From Klebsiella michiganensis (GTDB lineage Bacteria; Pseudomonadota; Gammaproteobacteria; Enterobacterales; Enterobacteriaceae): a stretch of 50,455 nucleotides of DNA. Location of the stretch: contig NZ_PRDB01000022.1 in the NCBI RefSeq assembly GCF_002925905.1, positions 39,033-89,487 of the forward strand. Direction: 5' to 3'. Of the stretch, positions 1 to 9,432 are shown piece by piece (the first letter of the stretch is position 1; each line of letters opens with the position of its first letter). The position numbers were made by a program, and so were the translations under genes. Below the pieces are notes generated by a model, which was not told the origin of the DNA, searched no databases, and saw only the letters and a list, made by a program, of their open reading frames with translations.

Positions 1-54
1 GCCATCACTGGCGGCAGTGCCGCCTGAAAATGTCGTATTTCTGCGGCATGGCAT

Positions 55-426
55 TCACGAAGGTAATATCTCAACCGTAGCCGCTCTGGCGCGAGCTCCC
101 GTCATTGCGGAAACATAGCTGCTGCCGGAATATTTTATCTGGTAGGCCCGATCGATTTTACTTTCAAGAGCCGGGTCCGCGGGTTTTGCGAACCGTACGT
201 CGAATTCCTGTCCGATAGCCACTATCTTACCCGCCCGTTGAGACAGTGCTGCCTGATACCATTTTGAACGGGTACCGCTATAGGCACGGACGAAAAGTCG
301 GTTATCCACCGTCACTTCCCAAATCCATGTTGGCGTGCCGGTGGTATTCATATCGGGACGGTACGGCGCGATTTTCAGGTCGTCCGCCGCATCTATTTTT
401 GCTAAAAGCTCGCGGTTCCAGAGCAT
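55..426 (-). CDS. DUF2255 family protein
   Basis: A 123-residue soluble protein with no signal peptide. It matches what I know of the DUF2255 family: a Trp/Arg-rich N-terminal half (TWIWEVTVDNRLFVRAYSG) followed by a segment around SKWYQAA. The family has no firm biochemical role; a flavin- or nitroreductase-like fold has been suggested, which I cannot test here. GAGG sits about 8 bases before the ATG at 426. It lies 84 bases downstream of the secreted hydrolase on the same strand and is probably co-transcribed with it under the divergent AraC regulator. The family call is from recognition of the sequence, without a profile search. Confidence 0.75.
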   Translation of the reverse strand: MLWNRELLAKIDAADDLKIAPYRPDMNTTGTPTWIWEVTVDNRLFVRAYSGTRSKWYQAALSQRAGKIVAIGQEFDVRFAKPADPALESKIDRAYQIKYSGSSYVSAMTGARARAATVEILPS

Positions 427-510
427 AAACCTTTCCTCTTTTCTATACGTTATTTCGTCTATTATAAAGTTGGTAACACTGCGTCGGAGAATATCGAACG
501 GTGTTATGAT

Positions 511-1590
511 TTATTTATTAAGGTATTTATTAAAAAATGCCGTGATGTTATCAAACGGAATCTTATCCATGCGATCATATAAATCAACATGGGTGGCATC
601 TTTCACAATCAGAAGCTCTTTAGGCTGATTTGCCGCTTCATATGCCGTTTTAGAGAAATAAAGCGAATGCGCTTTTTCGCCATGAACAAACAGGATTGGG
701 CGCGGAGAGATTTCCTTAATATACGTCATCAGCGGGAAATTCATAAAGGACATCGGCGTTGTCACGGACCATGAGTTTCCTGAGTTGACGGCACGTGGAT
801 GATATCCGCGTTTGGTCATATAGTAGTCCGCGTATTCCACGAGGAACTGCGCTTCGCCGCCCTTCAGTTTATTGTAAGCTGGCTGATAAGCCGGTTGACC
901 GTTTGCCGCATCGTCCCAGCGCTGAAGGCTCATCTTCTCAAGCGCCTGCTCGCGTTGCGCCGGCGTTACGCTGTCATTATAGCCCTTTGACATCACGCGG
1001 CTCATATCATACATGGTGCTGGCAACAACCGCTTTTACGCGTTTATCCACGGCAACAGCGTTCAGCGCGATACCCCCCATACCACAGATACCGATGACGC
1101 CGATACGTTCACGGTCCACATAAGATTGCAGCCCAATAAAATCGACGGCTGCCATAAAGTCTTCGGTATTAATATCGGGTGACGCGATATTGCGCGGTTC
1201 CCCACTGCTTTCGCCGGTATAAGACGGATCAAATGCCAGCGTCACAAATCCGCGCTCGGCTAAGGTTTGCGCATAAAGACCTGAGGCCTGCTCTTTTACC
1301 GCGCCAAAGGGCCCGGAAATAACCAGTGCCGCAAGCTTCTTGTTTCCGCGATCTTTAGGAAGATACACATCTGCGGCCAGCCTAATGCCGTAACGGTTTT
1401 TAAAAGTTACTTTTTGATGATCCACTTTGTCGCTCCTTGGGAAGGTTTTATCCCACGTCTGCACCAGGCGTACTGAAGAATCTGCTGTGCCTGCTGCCGG
1501 CTGGGCGACCGCAGATTCTGTGGAAATCATGGCCAGCGCTCCGGCAAGGAGTGCGCCATTAAAAAAGCGGGTTGAAGTTTTTAGCGTCAT
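511..1590 (-). CDS. secreted alpha/beta hydrolase with cysteine nucleophile
   Basis: Alpha/beta hydrolase with an N-terminal Sec signal peptide (hydrophobic core followed by SAVAQ, predicted cut just after AVA), so it should act in the periplasm or outside. The nucleophile elbow reads GICGMGG, giving Cys (about residue 169 from this start) in place of the usual Ser, as in dienelactone-hydrolase-like enzymes. A late Asp/His pair (HGEKAH, DATHVDLYDR) fits the rest of the triad. The start at 1590 is chosen because AAGG lies about 10 bases upstream and the signal peptide then begins MTLKTS; an ATG at 1611 in the same frame would add seven residues. The substrate is unknown. It is divergent from the AraC regulator, which is its likely controller. 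Confidence 0.8.
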   Translation of the reverse strand: MTLKTSTRFFNGALLAGALAMISTESAVAQPAAGTADSSVRLVQTWDKTFPRSDKVDHQKVTFKNRYGIRLAADVYLPKDRGNKKLAALVISGPFGAVKEQASGLYAQTLAERGFVTLAFDPSYTGESSGEPRNIASPDINTEDFMAAVDFIGLQSYVDRERIGVIGICGMGGIALNAVAVDKRVKAVVASTMYDMSRVMSKGYNDSVTPAQREQALEKMSLQRWDDAANGQPAYQPAYNKLKGGEAQFLVEYADYYMTKRGYHPRAVNSGNSWSVTTPMSFMNFPLMTYIKEISPRPILFVHGEKAHSLYFSKTAYEAANQPKELLIVKDATHVDLYDRMDKIPFDNITAFFNKYLNK

Positions 1591-1808
1591 GATAGTCATA
1601 CCTTCATTCAAATTGGATGCGGGTTGGGTTGTGGTCAGCGCCTCATTTCGGTATGGCTATTTTGGATGTCGCTAATGAAATCTGTTATTAAAATACTCTG
1701 CATTATTTGCCTGATCCTATTAACATGATGCCAAAGCGTATATTTCACTTTTCATAACGGGTAAGTTGACGACGTCGCACAGACTTAACAAATATGAGGC
1801 GTGATGGA

Positions 1809-2723
1809 ATGATTTCAGACAAATCGGTTGAGAGACGACTCGGCAAGCTCTCCCGGGATATTGCTCAGCGCACGCCCGGTACCGGTGATTTTCCCACCGC
1901 GGTTGAAGGGCTGGAACTCTTCCGGCGCAACGAACCCGCCCCTCCGGTGAGCTGCCTGGTTCCTCCGAGTATCGTCCTGGTGGCTGATGGCGCGAAGATC
2001 ATGTGGGTTGGCGGTGAAGCTTATGAATATAATACGGAAAAATTCCTGATCACGTCTCTCGACTTGCCAGCCAGTTCGGAAGTGTTACAGGCATCGCCAT
2101 CACGGCCCTGCGTCGGCGTCGCCTATAAACTTGACCAGCGCGTACTGATGGAATTAATTGCCCAGGGATGCCTGCCGCCAGTCAAAAAACGAGATGCGGG
2201 AACGGGGGTCGGTATAGGAACCATGACTGATGTTTTACTGGAGCCTTTCTGCCGCCTGCTTTCACTGCTGGACGAACCCGAAGCCATTCCCGTTCTCGGC
2301 CCGCTGATTCAGAGGGAGATACATTACCGACTGTTGATGAGCGATCGATCCGATCGTCTCAGACAGATTGCGGCAGTCGACGGCCATGGCTACCGTATCG
2401 GTAAAGCTATCGACTGGTTAAAGACCAATATTGCTTCGCCTCTGCGTGTCGAAGAGCTGGCAAGTCGCGTGCAAATGAGCACGCCCTCCTTCCACCACCA
2501 TTTCAGACAACTTGCGGGAATGAGTCCGCTCCGCTATCAGAAATGGCTGCGTCTCAATGAAGCAAGGCGACTGATGCTGAATGAGCATTACGATGTCACC
2601 ACAGCGGCCTATGCTGTCGGCTACGAAAGCTTATCCCATTTCAGCCGGGAATATACGCGGATGTTTGGGGAATCACCCAAGAGGGATATTACTGTGCTGA
2701 GAGAGTCTGCCGGTAGGCTTTAG
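1809..2723 (+). CDS. AraC-family transcriptional regulator
   Basis: About 304 residues: an N-terminal AraC_N/cupin-like sensor domain (about 1-190) and a C-terminal pair of helix-turn-helix motifs (about 200-295). The first recognition region is LRVEELASRVQMSTPSFHHH and the second ends YAVGYESLSHFSREYTRMFG, the classic AraC signature. Overall architecture resembles E. coli YqhC, a regulator of aldehyde reductases. The ATG at 1809 is preferred over the in-frame ATG at 1794 because GAGG at 1796-1799 is well spaced for it. The gene is divergent from the secreted hydrolase across about 200 bases, the common arrangement for an AraC activator and its target. The effector is unknown. Confidence 0.85.
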   Translation: MISDKSVERRLGKLSRDIAQRTPGTGDFPTAVEGLELFRRNEPAPPVSCLVPPSIVLVADGAKIMWVGGEAYEYNTEKFLITSLDLPASSEVLQASPSRPCVGVAYKLDQRVLMELIAQGCLPPVKKRDAGTGVGIGTMTDVLLEPFCRLLSLLDEPEAIPVLGPLIQREIHYRLLMSDRSDRLRQIAAVDGHGYRIGKAIDWLKTNIASPLRVEELASRVQMSTPSFHHHFRQLAGMSPLRYQKWLRLNEARRLMLNEHYDVTTAAYAVGYESLSHFSREYTRMFGESPKRDITVLRESAGRL

Positions 2724-2901
2724 TAAATTCTGCCCTGCTCTGCCTCCCCCGGTGAAATCTATTGTACGTGAAGGCTACAGGAGATGCTAAAGACCTGAAC
2801 TCAAAATCAGACAGCCCTCGTCGGGCAGCCCGTAAAAAGTCAGCTAACAGATGCCATTGACATATTCACTTATGGATAATATTTGCGCATCACTGACATT
2901 A

Positions 2902-5655
2902 TTAATCCAGTAACTTCATTTCCAGAGCCCGACTCATGGCTTGCGTACGACTATTGACTTTGAGCTTGGCGTAGATGTTCTTGATGTGCCATTTCACCGT
3001 CTCAGTAGAGATAGTCAGGGAGCGAGCGATTTCTTTGTTCATCTGACCGTCAGCAATGAGCTGTAATATCTGCAGCTCTCGCTCACTGAGCTCCTGGTTA
3101 ACATCAAGGTTTTCATGCTCAATCCGCTTGCCTTCAGACAGGCTCCCTTTCCCGGGCCAAGGGGCATCCCCTTCGCTGGCTGCCGAAGTTTCGCGTACAA
3201 GGACAAGCAGAAGCTGCAATGCATCGCCAGCATCAAGAAAAATACGTTTGAGATGCTGTTGTGCCGCTAATTGCAGGACGGGCTGCAATGCAGCCACGGC
3301 CGCCGCGTTTTCGCCACTATTCCACAATGATAATGACCATAGCGTACGAAGACGCGCTGCGGAGAGCCGGTCTCCCCGACGCTCCTGCTCAGTCACGAGT
3401 TCGCCCAGCAAAAGGCTGGCTTGTGGCGCCTGACCTGACGCCAGAAGCAGGCGGCTGCGGCTGACATTGGCATGCTGAGCTATTGCGCGTTGACAGGGGT
3501 TTTCGGCATCAATTGTGGCACGGGCCGCCAGTTGTTCGAGTTGCCGATGCAGCAGCTCCGCGCCTGGATAATTCGCGCGCTGCAGGCGCACTCTCGCCTG
3601 CTCTGCTAACAATAAAGCCTGCGGCCTTTGCCATCCTCGAGACACCGCTAGTCGCTGCGCGTGTTCCAGCAGCCGTTCTGCCTCATGCGGCATATCGTCA
3701 TTCAAGGCCTGGCGCGCAAGGTAGGTATAGCAGCGACTCAGGGCGTCGGGTGGACCAAACCGATCGATGAATTCGAGTCTGTCTGCTAACAGCGTATTTA
3801 ATGAGTCCAGGTTCATACGTTCGTAAGCCATTTCCGCCAGCAGCGGCGCAAGCGTCGCGCCGCTGGTCGACTGAGGGCCGGTATAACGCTCAGCCTGGCG
3901 CAATGCATTCTCTGCATGCCCCCAGGCGTTCTCCAGGTCACCCTGACCAAGATGGCACTGAGTGATGATAAAAGCGCGATAAACCGAGACAAATAGATTG
4001 TCTAGTGGACTTTCCGGGCAAGGCATATGCCGTTGAACCTCAAGAGCGTCGCTATAGCGCTGGTTAACCACGTGGCAGTAGCTCAGAATATTGCATATGA
4101 GACCGTCGACCCAGGTGTCTCCGCAGGGCACTTTAGCCAGCAACGGCTCAACAATCGCCAGGCTTTCCGGGATTTTCTCGGCAAAAGCTTCGCAAATTGC
4201 GCGCACGACACGTAATTTGAGCCAGGCGTTGGGGGTTATATCATCACGATGATTAACGACCATTTGGTCAAGATTATCAAGTAACTGCCTCGATTCATCG
4301 AAGCGAAAATAGTGCGCCAGCGCCCAGGCCAGATTGATTTGCAGGTCAATGCGCGAAGGGTCAGTACTCGCAGGTAAGTGATGCATCCAGGAAACCAGGG
4401 TATCTATATCCCCTTCTTCCGCCAGCGACTGCGCGCCCGCGCCATCCTGCCCGGGATTATGGATCGGCTTGCCCGCTGCCAGTGCGTGGCGTACCGCCTC
4501 GGACCACAATCTCTGCTCAACGAACCAATGACTGGCTAATTCATGTAAGTGCTTGAGGTTGATATCGTTGTTCTGCTGCAATATCGTTCGCAGGGTTTCC
4601 TGCAAAAGAGGATGGTAGCGAAACCAGCAGCCTTGTTCGTCCAGGGCTGACAAAAAAAGATTGTGCCGCTCAATCCATGCCAGTATCGCTTCACTATCAT
4701 CACGCTCTGTAACCCCGTTACATAACCCGGCATTTAAACGATTAAGAAACGATGTTTTGACGAGAAAATCAAAAACTTCCTGTGGCAATGGGTCAAGTAC
4801 CACCTCTTTCAGATAACGGGCGATAGCGCGGGTTCCACCACGAATATTGCGCAGCAGATGTTCTGGATCATTGAGCAATTCTGGGGATAACGAAGCGATT
4901 TTCATGCCGGCGATCCACCCCTCTGTCGCGGAAAGTAGCCGCTGTACATGCTGATTACTGAGCGGTATGTCAATCGTCTGGCTGAAATAGTTTCTGGTTT
5001 CTTCAAGCGTAAATTGCAGGTCTCGATCGTAGATTTCCACCAGCTGGTCCTGTGCCTGAAGCAGGCTCAGAGAGAGACTGGGGTGGAAACGGCTGCCAAT
5101 GATCAGGTGCAAGGCGGCAGGAGCATGCTTGAGCAAATATCCCAGGGCTTCATATACACCAGCATCATTAATCATATGGAAGTCATCAACGATCAGATAC
5201 AGGTCGTGCGGACAGTAATGCAGTTGGTTAATCAACCCGGCCAGCAGCTGTTGAGAACTGGAAGGCGTCTGTTCTTCTATGTTGCGCCAAAAGTCGGCGT
5301 CCCAATCGCCATAGAGCGGCCGCAATGCTTGCAGCAGATAAGGAATGAACTGCCATACGCCATCATCATCCTCATCGAGGCTAAGCCAGGCAACGCGTTC
5401 ACCCTGGGCAATCATTTGCTGATACCACTGCGCCAACAGCGTGGTTTTGCCAAATCCAGCACCCGCGCAAACGACGCCCAGACGGCGTCGCTGCATGCGA
5501 TCGAGGAGGAGCAGAAGCCGTGAGCGCTGTAGCAGCCGTATCGAAGAGCGTGGTGGAACGAATTTGGTCAGGATTAGCGGCAAATCTCTCGTCAGCCGCA
5601 ATGGCCCGGAGACCAGTGAAGTTGCCTGGCGACTTTTCAAATCCGATGGCTTCAT
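2902..5655 (-). CDS. acoK: AcoK-type LuxR/MalT-family ATP-dependent activator
   Basis: A 917-residue MalT-like (LAL/STAND) regulator. Residues about 60-75 hold a Walker A motif (GAGFGKTT) and LIVDDFH is the Walker B; a long TPR-like helical middle follows. The C-terminus (about 850-915) is a LuxR-type HTH starting LSERELQILQLIADGQMN. Size, architecture and position immediately divergent from acoABCD match AcoK of Klebsiella pneumoniae, which activates acetoin catabolism and needs its ATP-binding motif. It is transcribed away from acoA across a 253-base shared control region. MalT-type proteins bind nucleotide and inducer, oligomerise and bind direct DNA repeats; the effector here is inferred to be acetoin or a relative. 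Confidence 0.9.
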   Translation of the reverse strand: MKPSDLKSRQATSLVSGPLRLTRDLPLILTKFVPPRSSIRLLQRSRLLLLLDRMQRRRLGVVCAGAGFGKTTLLAQWYQQMIAQGERVAWLSLDEDDDGVWQFIPYLLQALRPLYGDWDADFWRNIEEQTPSSSQQLLAGLINQLHYCPHDLYLIVDDFHMINDAGVYEALGYLLKHAPAALHLIIGSRFHPSLSLSLLQAQDQLVEIYDRDLQFTLEETRNYFSQTIDIPLSNQHVQRLLSATEGWIAGMKIASLSPELLNDPEHLLRNIRGGTRAIARYLKEVVLDPLPQEVFDFLVKTSFLNRLNAGLCNGVTERDDSEAILAWIERHNLFLSALDEQGCWFRYHPLLQETLRTILQQNNDINLKHLHELASHWFVEQRLWSEAVRHALAAGKPIHNPGQDGAGAQSLAEEGDIDTLVSWMHHLPASTDPSRIDLQINLAWALAHYFRFDESRQLLDNLDQMVVNHRDDITPNAWLKLRVVRAICEAFAEKIPESLAIVEPLLAKVPCGDTWVDGLICNILSYCHVVNQRYSDALEVQRHMPCPESPLDNLFVSVYRAFIITQCHLGQGDLENAWGHAENALRQAERYTGPQSTSGATLAPLLAEMAYERMNLDSLNTLLADRLEFIDRFGPPDALSRCYTYLARQALNDDMPHEAERLLEHAQRLAVSRGWQRPQALLLAEQARVRLQRANYPGAELLHRQLEQLAARATIDAENPCQRAIAQHANVSRSRLLLASGQAPQASLLLGELVTEQERRGDRLSAARLRTLWSLSLWNSGENAAAVAALQPVLQLAAQQHLKRIFLDAGDALQLLLVLVRETSAASEGDAPWPGKGSLSEGKRIEHENLDVNQELSERELQILQLIADGQMNKEIARSLTISTETVKWHIKNIYAKLKVNSRTQAMSRALEMKLLD

Positions 5656-5908
5656 CCGTAGTTATCTACTCGTATTATTTTTTTATCAATTGTACGCCAG
5701 AGCCCGGGATGGCATGGAGCCACCCCTCTCGATAGATACATAAAATTTATAAAGTTTGACCTCAAGCATGAAAACCCCCTCCTACCCCCCCATGAAGGTG
5801 GCTTCGCACCTCCTCGTCGCACTCGTAGATTCATTGCATCGGCGTGGTTAAGGGGCTTCCAGCCTGTCAAACCCCCGCCTGACGACCTTTACTGAGGAGA
5901 ATTAAGTG
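5656..5908. promoter_or_regulatory. acoK-acoABCD divergent control region
   Basis: A 253-base spacer between two divergent genes, AT-rich near acoK and very C-rich toward acoA. It holds several CCCC/CCTCC blocks: 5721-5730, 5775-5790, 5807-5816 and about 5870-5878. On the opposite strand these resemble GGGG(A/T)GGAGG-like MalT boxes, so they are candidate AcoK sites; this is inference from the family. No clear sigma-54 or consensus sigma-70 promoter was identified by eye. GAGGAG at 5894-5899 is the acoA ribosome binding site. Confidence 0.5.
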
Positions 5909-6868
5909 ATGCTTAACAAACAGGCTTTACTCCAGGCTTACCGTAAGATGCGCGAAATCCGGACGTTTGAGGAGCGTTTGCATCAGGAAAACACCAGCGG
6001 GGATATTCCGGGCTTCATTCACCTTTATACCGGTGAGGAAGCCATTGCGGTGGGGGTCTGCGAAAATCTCACTAACGCTGATTTCATTGGGTCCACGCAC
6101 CGTGGGCATGGCCACTGTATTGCCAAAGGCTGCGATATTCACGGCATGATGGCTGAAATATTCGGTAAGGACAGCGGATTATGCCGGGGCAAGGGAGGCT
6201 CTATGCATATTGCCGATCTGTCGAAAGGTATGCTGGGTGCGAACGCTATCGTGGGTGGCGCCCCTCCGTTAGCCATCGGCGCTGCTCTGACGGCCAAAAC
6301 CCTCAAGACCGGTAACGTTGGGGTCTCTTTTACCGGTGACGGCGGTTCTAATCAGGGCCTGGTATTTGAAGCCATCAACATGGCAGTGGTGCTGCAACTC
6401 CCTGCCATCTTTATTTTCGAGAACAACGGTTATGGCGAAGGAACTGGCCATGACTACGCCGTCGGTGGTCGTGATATCGCCGGGCGCGCCGCGGGCTTCG
6501 GTTTACCGGCAGTGACGGTTGATGGCACAGATTTCTTTGCCGTTTACGATGCCACCTCAGAGGCCGTCAAGCGCGCCCGAGAAGGTGGAGGCCCAAGCGT
6601 GATTGAGGCCAAAGCTTTCCGCTGGCACGGTCACTTTGAGGGCGATCCGGCGCTTTACCGCGCTGAGGGCGAAGTTCAACGTCTGCGCGAACAACATGAT
6701 CCGCTGAAGATTTTCACCGCCAGGGTCAAACAACACATCTCCCTTGAGGAACTGGCGGCGATCGACGCGGCGGTTGAAGCACTTGTCGATGATGCTGTAT
6801 TCAAAGCGCGCGCCGCTGCCTATCCGGCTCCGGAAGACCTGCTTACAGACGTTTACGTCTCATACTGA
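5909..6868 (+). CDS. acoA: acetoin dehydrogenase E1 alpha subunit
   Basis: Thiamine-pyrophosphate-dependent E1 alpha subunit, 319 residues, the usual size. The TPP/Mg motif begins GDG at about residue 143 and ends with the conserved NN about 28 residues later (FENNGYG). It pairs with AcoB to form an alpha2beta2 E1 that oxidatively cleaves acetoin and passes an acetyl group to lipoyl-AcoC while releasing acetaldehyde. First gene of acoABCD; the ATG at 5909 has GAGGAG 9 bases upstream (an overlapping GTG lies at 5906). Branched-chain 2-oxoacid E1 alpha is similar, but the acoK neighbour favours acetoin. Confidence 0.92.
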   Translation: MLNKQALLQAYRKMREIRTFEERLHQENTSGDIPGFIHLYTGEEAIAVGVCENLTNADFIGSTHRGHGHCIAKGCDIHGMMAEIFGKDSGLCRGKGGSMHIADLSKGMLGANAIVGGAPPLAIGAALTAKTLKTGNVGVSFTGDGGSNQGLVFEAINMAVVLQLPAIFIFENNGYGEGTGHDYAVGGRDIAGRAAGFGLPAVTVDGTDFFAVYDATSEAVKRAREGGGPSVIEAKAFRWHGHFEGDPALYRAEGEVQRLREQHDPLKIFTARVKQHISLEELAAIDAAVEALVDDAVFKARAAAYPAPEDLLTDVYVSY

Positions 6869-6879
6869 GGGTGATAACA

Positions 6880-7899
6880 ATGCCTATAAAAACCTATCGA
6901 GAAGCGGTCAAGGAAGCCCTGGCCCAGGAAATGGAGCACGACGAACGCGTCGTTCTGATTGGTGAAGACTTGCGCGGCGGTCACGGCGGAAATGCGCCCG
7001 AAGAAGCAAGGATAGAGGCCTTTGGAGGTGTGCTCGGAGTCACTAAAGGGCTGTGGACGCAGTTCGGCTCCGACCGGGTGATCGACACCCCCATTACGGA
7101 GTCGGCGATCGTCGGCATGGCTGCCGGCGCCGCTGCAACGGGTCTGCGGCCGGTGGCGGAGCTGATGTTTATGGATTTTTTCGGTGTTAGCCATGATGCG
7201 CTGTACAACCAGGCGGCAAAGTTTCGCTATATGTTTGGTGGCAAGGCCAAGGCGCCGCTGGTGATGCGGGGCATGATCGGTGCTGGTTTTTCTGCAGCAG
7301 CCCAGCATTCGCAGTCACCCTATAATATTTTTGCTACCACACCGGGGCTCAAGGTGGTTGTGCCATCGACGCCTTATGATGTCAAAGGGCTGCTGATCCA
7401 GTCGATTCGCGACGACGATCCGGTGGTGTTCTGCGAGCATAAAATGCTCTATGACCTCAAGGGCGAGGTACCGGACGAGATTTATACCCTGCCCCTGGGC
7501 GTCGCCAACTATACCCGTGAAGGTGAGGATGTCACCATCATCGCGTTGTCGGCAATGGTACATAAAGCAAACCAGGTCGCCGACAAACTGGCCAGGGAGG
7601 GGATCTCGGTGGAGGTGGTCGATCCACGTACAATCTCGCCTCTGGACGAAGAAGGTATTCTGGAATCAGTGGCTTCTACCGGCCGCGTGGTCATTGTCGA
7701 CGAGTCAGCCGCGCGTTTTGGCTTTGCTCATGATGTCGCAGCGTTGATTGCTTCCCAGGCATTCCATTTCCTCAAAGCGCCTGTTGTTCTGGTGACACCA
7801 CCACACACCCCGGTACCGTTCTCCCCTGCTCTCGAAAAACTCTGGATCCCTGGCGTTGAACGTATCGAAGCTGCCGTCCGTCAAGTGCTGGAGGATTAA
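6880..7899 (+). CDS. acoB: acetoin dehydrogenase E1 beta subunit
   Basis: About 339 residues, transketolase pyrimidine-binding domain (1-180) followed by the transketolase C-terminal domain (about 205-330). It starts MPIKTYREAVKEALAQEM and contains IGEDLRGGHGG and the conserved PVAELMFMDF region, typical for E1 beta subunits of 2-oxoacid and acetoin dehydrogenases. The ATG at 6880 is preferred to the GTG at 6871 because GAGGG just after the acoA stop is better spaced. It begins 11 bases after acoA and ends 3 bases before acoC, so the operon is tightly packed. It forms the E1 heterotetramer with AcoA. Confidence 0.92.
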   Translation: MPIKTYREAVKEALAQEMEHDERVVLIGEDLRGGHGGNAPEEARIEAFGGVLGVTKGLWTQFGSDRVIDTPITESAIVGMAAGAAATGLRPVAELMFMDFFGVSHDALYNQAAKFRYMFGGKAKAPLVMRGMIGAGFSAAAQHSQSPYNIFATTPGLKVVVPSTPYDVKGLLIQSIRDDDPVVFCEHKMLYDLKGEVPDEIYTLPLGVANYTREGEDVTIIALSAMVHKANQVADKLAREGISVEVVDPRTISPLDEEGILESVASTGRVVIVDESAARFGFAHDVAALIASQAFHFLKAPVVLVTPPHTPVPFSPALEKLWIPGVERIEAAVRQVLED

Positions 7900-7902
7900 G
7901 CT

Positions 7903-9432
7903 ATGAGCGATATCAGGACACTTGAAATGCCGAAGTGGGGCCTTTCAATGGAGGAAGGCGTGCTCGCGCGGTGGGCCATCCAGGAGGGTGACCGCTTCGC
8001 CAAAGGGCAGGAAATCTGTGAAATTGAGACCAGCAAAATCGTCAATGTTCTGGAGGCCCCCTTCGCCGGTACGCTACGGCGGATAATCGCCCGGGTGGGA
8101 GATACCCTCCCGGTCGGCGCTGTTTTGGCGTTGGTAGCTGACTCTTCGGTAAGCGATGCTGAACTGGATGCCTTTGCCGCCAGTCTGGCCGCGGCGCAGC
8201 CAGCAGCGCCTGCCACGCAGACTACCGAGCCTGCTGTAGCGGCCGTCGCGCCCTCCATTGTACCAGCCCCCGCCAATAAGCCTGCGGCATCCATTGGGCA
8301 GACCGAGGTACCCACCAGCCTGCAAGGCATAACCGATCCGACTCAGGTGAATGCCACTCCCCATGCGTTACGTCAGTCTGCGCGGTTGGGCGTTGACTTG
8401 AAAAAGGTCCAGGGTAGTGGGCGTGGCGAGCGTATCTCTGTCGCTGACCTTGAGAGCGCGATCGTTGCCGCAGGCGGCCGCATCGCCTCTCCGCCGCCGC
8501 CCGTTCGTTCCGGCAAAGCGCCGCGATCGCATACCGATGATAGCCAGGTATCGGCAACCCCGTTGGCGCGCCGTCTGGCCAACAAACTGGGGATCAACCT
8601 GCACGACTGCCGCAAAAGCGGTTCACTCGGACGGGTGAGCCGTGATGATGTGCTGGCGGCCGCTTTGCTGCTTGATGGGCTACCCCAGGCCGGGGCTCCA
8701 CAAGCCACGTCAGCGACAGCCTTTGAGACGTTGCCGATGTCCAGTATGCGGCGAGCGATCGCTGGCCGTTTGCAAATGTCCAAGCAACATGCACCCCATT
8801 TCCGTTTGACCGTCGATCTCGATCTGGAGCGACTCTTAGCATTGCGTAAGGAAATCAACAGCGAAGTACCCGGCGTCAAGATTTCGGTTAACGATATGCT
8901 GGTTAAGGCCTGCGCCATGGCGCTGATAACCGTGCCGGACGTCAACATACAGTTTGATGAGGCTACCCAGAGCATCCGCCGTTTTGCCGATGCCGACATT
9001 TCCGTGGCCGTTGCGCTGCCAGACGGGTTAATTACCCCTATCGTACGTTCGGCCAACAGCAGGTCGATAAGCGACATATCAAACGAAGTTCATTCTCTGA
9101 TAACCAAAGCCCGGGCGGGCATGCTCAAGCCCGAAGAATTCCAGGGCGGCACCTTTAGCGTGTCAAACCTGGGCATGCTCGGAGTACGGCAGTTTGATGC
9201 CATCATAAACCCACCCCAGGGCGCGATCCTTGCGATTGGCGCAGGCGAGCCCCGAGCGGTAGTTCGCGATGGACAAATCGTCGTCCGCCATCAACTGACC
9301 GTATCGCTGTCCTGCGATCACCGGGTCATCGATGGGGCGTCAGGCGCGGCTTTTCTCCAGGCGCTCAAGCGGCTGGTTGAAACACCGACGCTGTTGTTTA
9401 TCGAGGAGACGAGCTATGCACGACAAATATGA
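7903..9432 (+). CDS. acoC: acetoin dehydrogenase E2, lipoyl acetyltransferase
   Basis: 509-residue dihydrolipoamide acetyltransferase. Domain order: one lipoyl domain (about 4-80, lipoyl Lys45 in IETSKIVNV), an Ala/Pro linker, two E3-binding (peripheral subunit-binding) domains at about 150-187 and 217-253, then the acetyltransferase core (about 275-509) with catalytic His473 and Asp477 in DHRVIDG. It accepts the acetyl group from AcoAB and transfers it to CoA. GGAGG at 7890-7894 gives a strong ribosome binding site. Its end overlaps acoD by 17 bases. Two intact-looking binding domains in tandem are unusual, since one is the norm. Confidence 0.92.
   Translation: MSDIRTLEMPKWGLSMEEGVLARWAIQEGDRFAKGQEICEIETSKIVNVLEAPFAGTLRRIIARVGDTLPVGAVLALVADSSVSDAELDAFAASLAAAQPAAPATQTTEPAVAAVAPSIVPAPANKPAASIGQTEVPTSLQGITDPTQVNATPHALRQSARLGVDLKKVQGSGRGERISVADLESAIVAAGGRIASPPPPVRSGKAPRSHTDDSQVSATPLARRLANKLGINLHDCRKSGSLGRVSRDDVLAAALLLDGLPQAGAPQATSATAFETLPMSSMRRAIAGRLQMSKQHAPHFRLTVDLDLERLLALRKEINSEVPGVKISVNDMLVKACAMALITVPDVNIQFDEATQSIRRFADADISVAVALPDGLITPIVRSANSRSISDISNEVHSLITKARAGMLKPEEFQGGTFSVSNLGMLGVRQFDAIINPPQGAILAIGAGEPRAVVRDGQIVVRHQLTVSLSCDHRVIDGASGAAFLQALKRLVETPTLLFIEETSYARQI

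Noticed and set aside
1..54. Possible start of another minus-strand gene overlapping the DUF2255 stop
   Set aside because: An ATG at 54 touches the stop, but only 18 codons are visible and they match nothing I know; a second ATG frame there closes after 14 codons.
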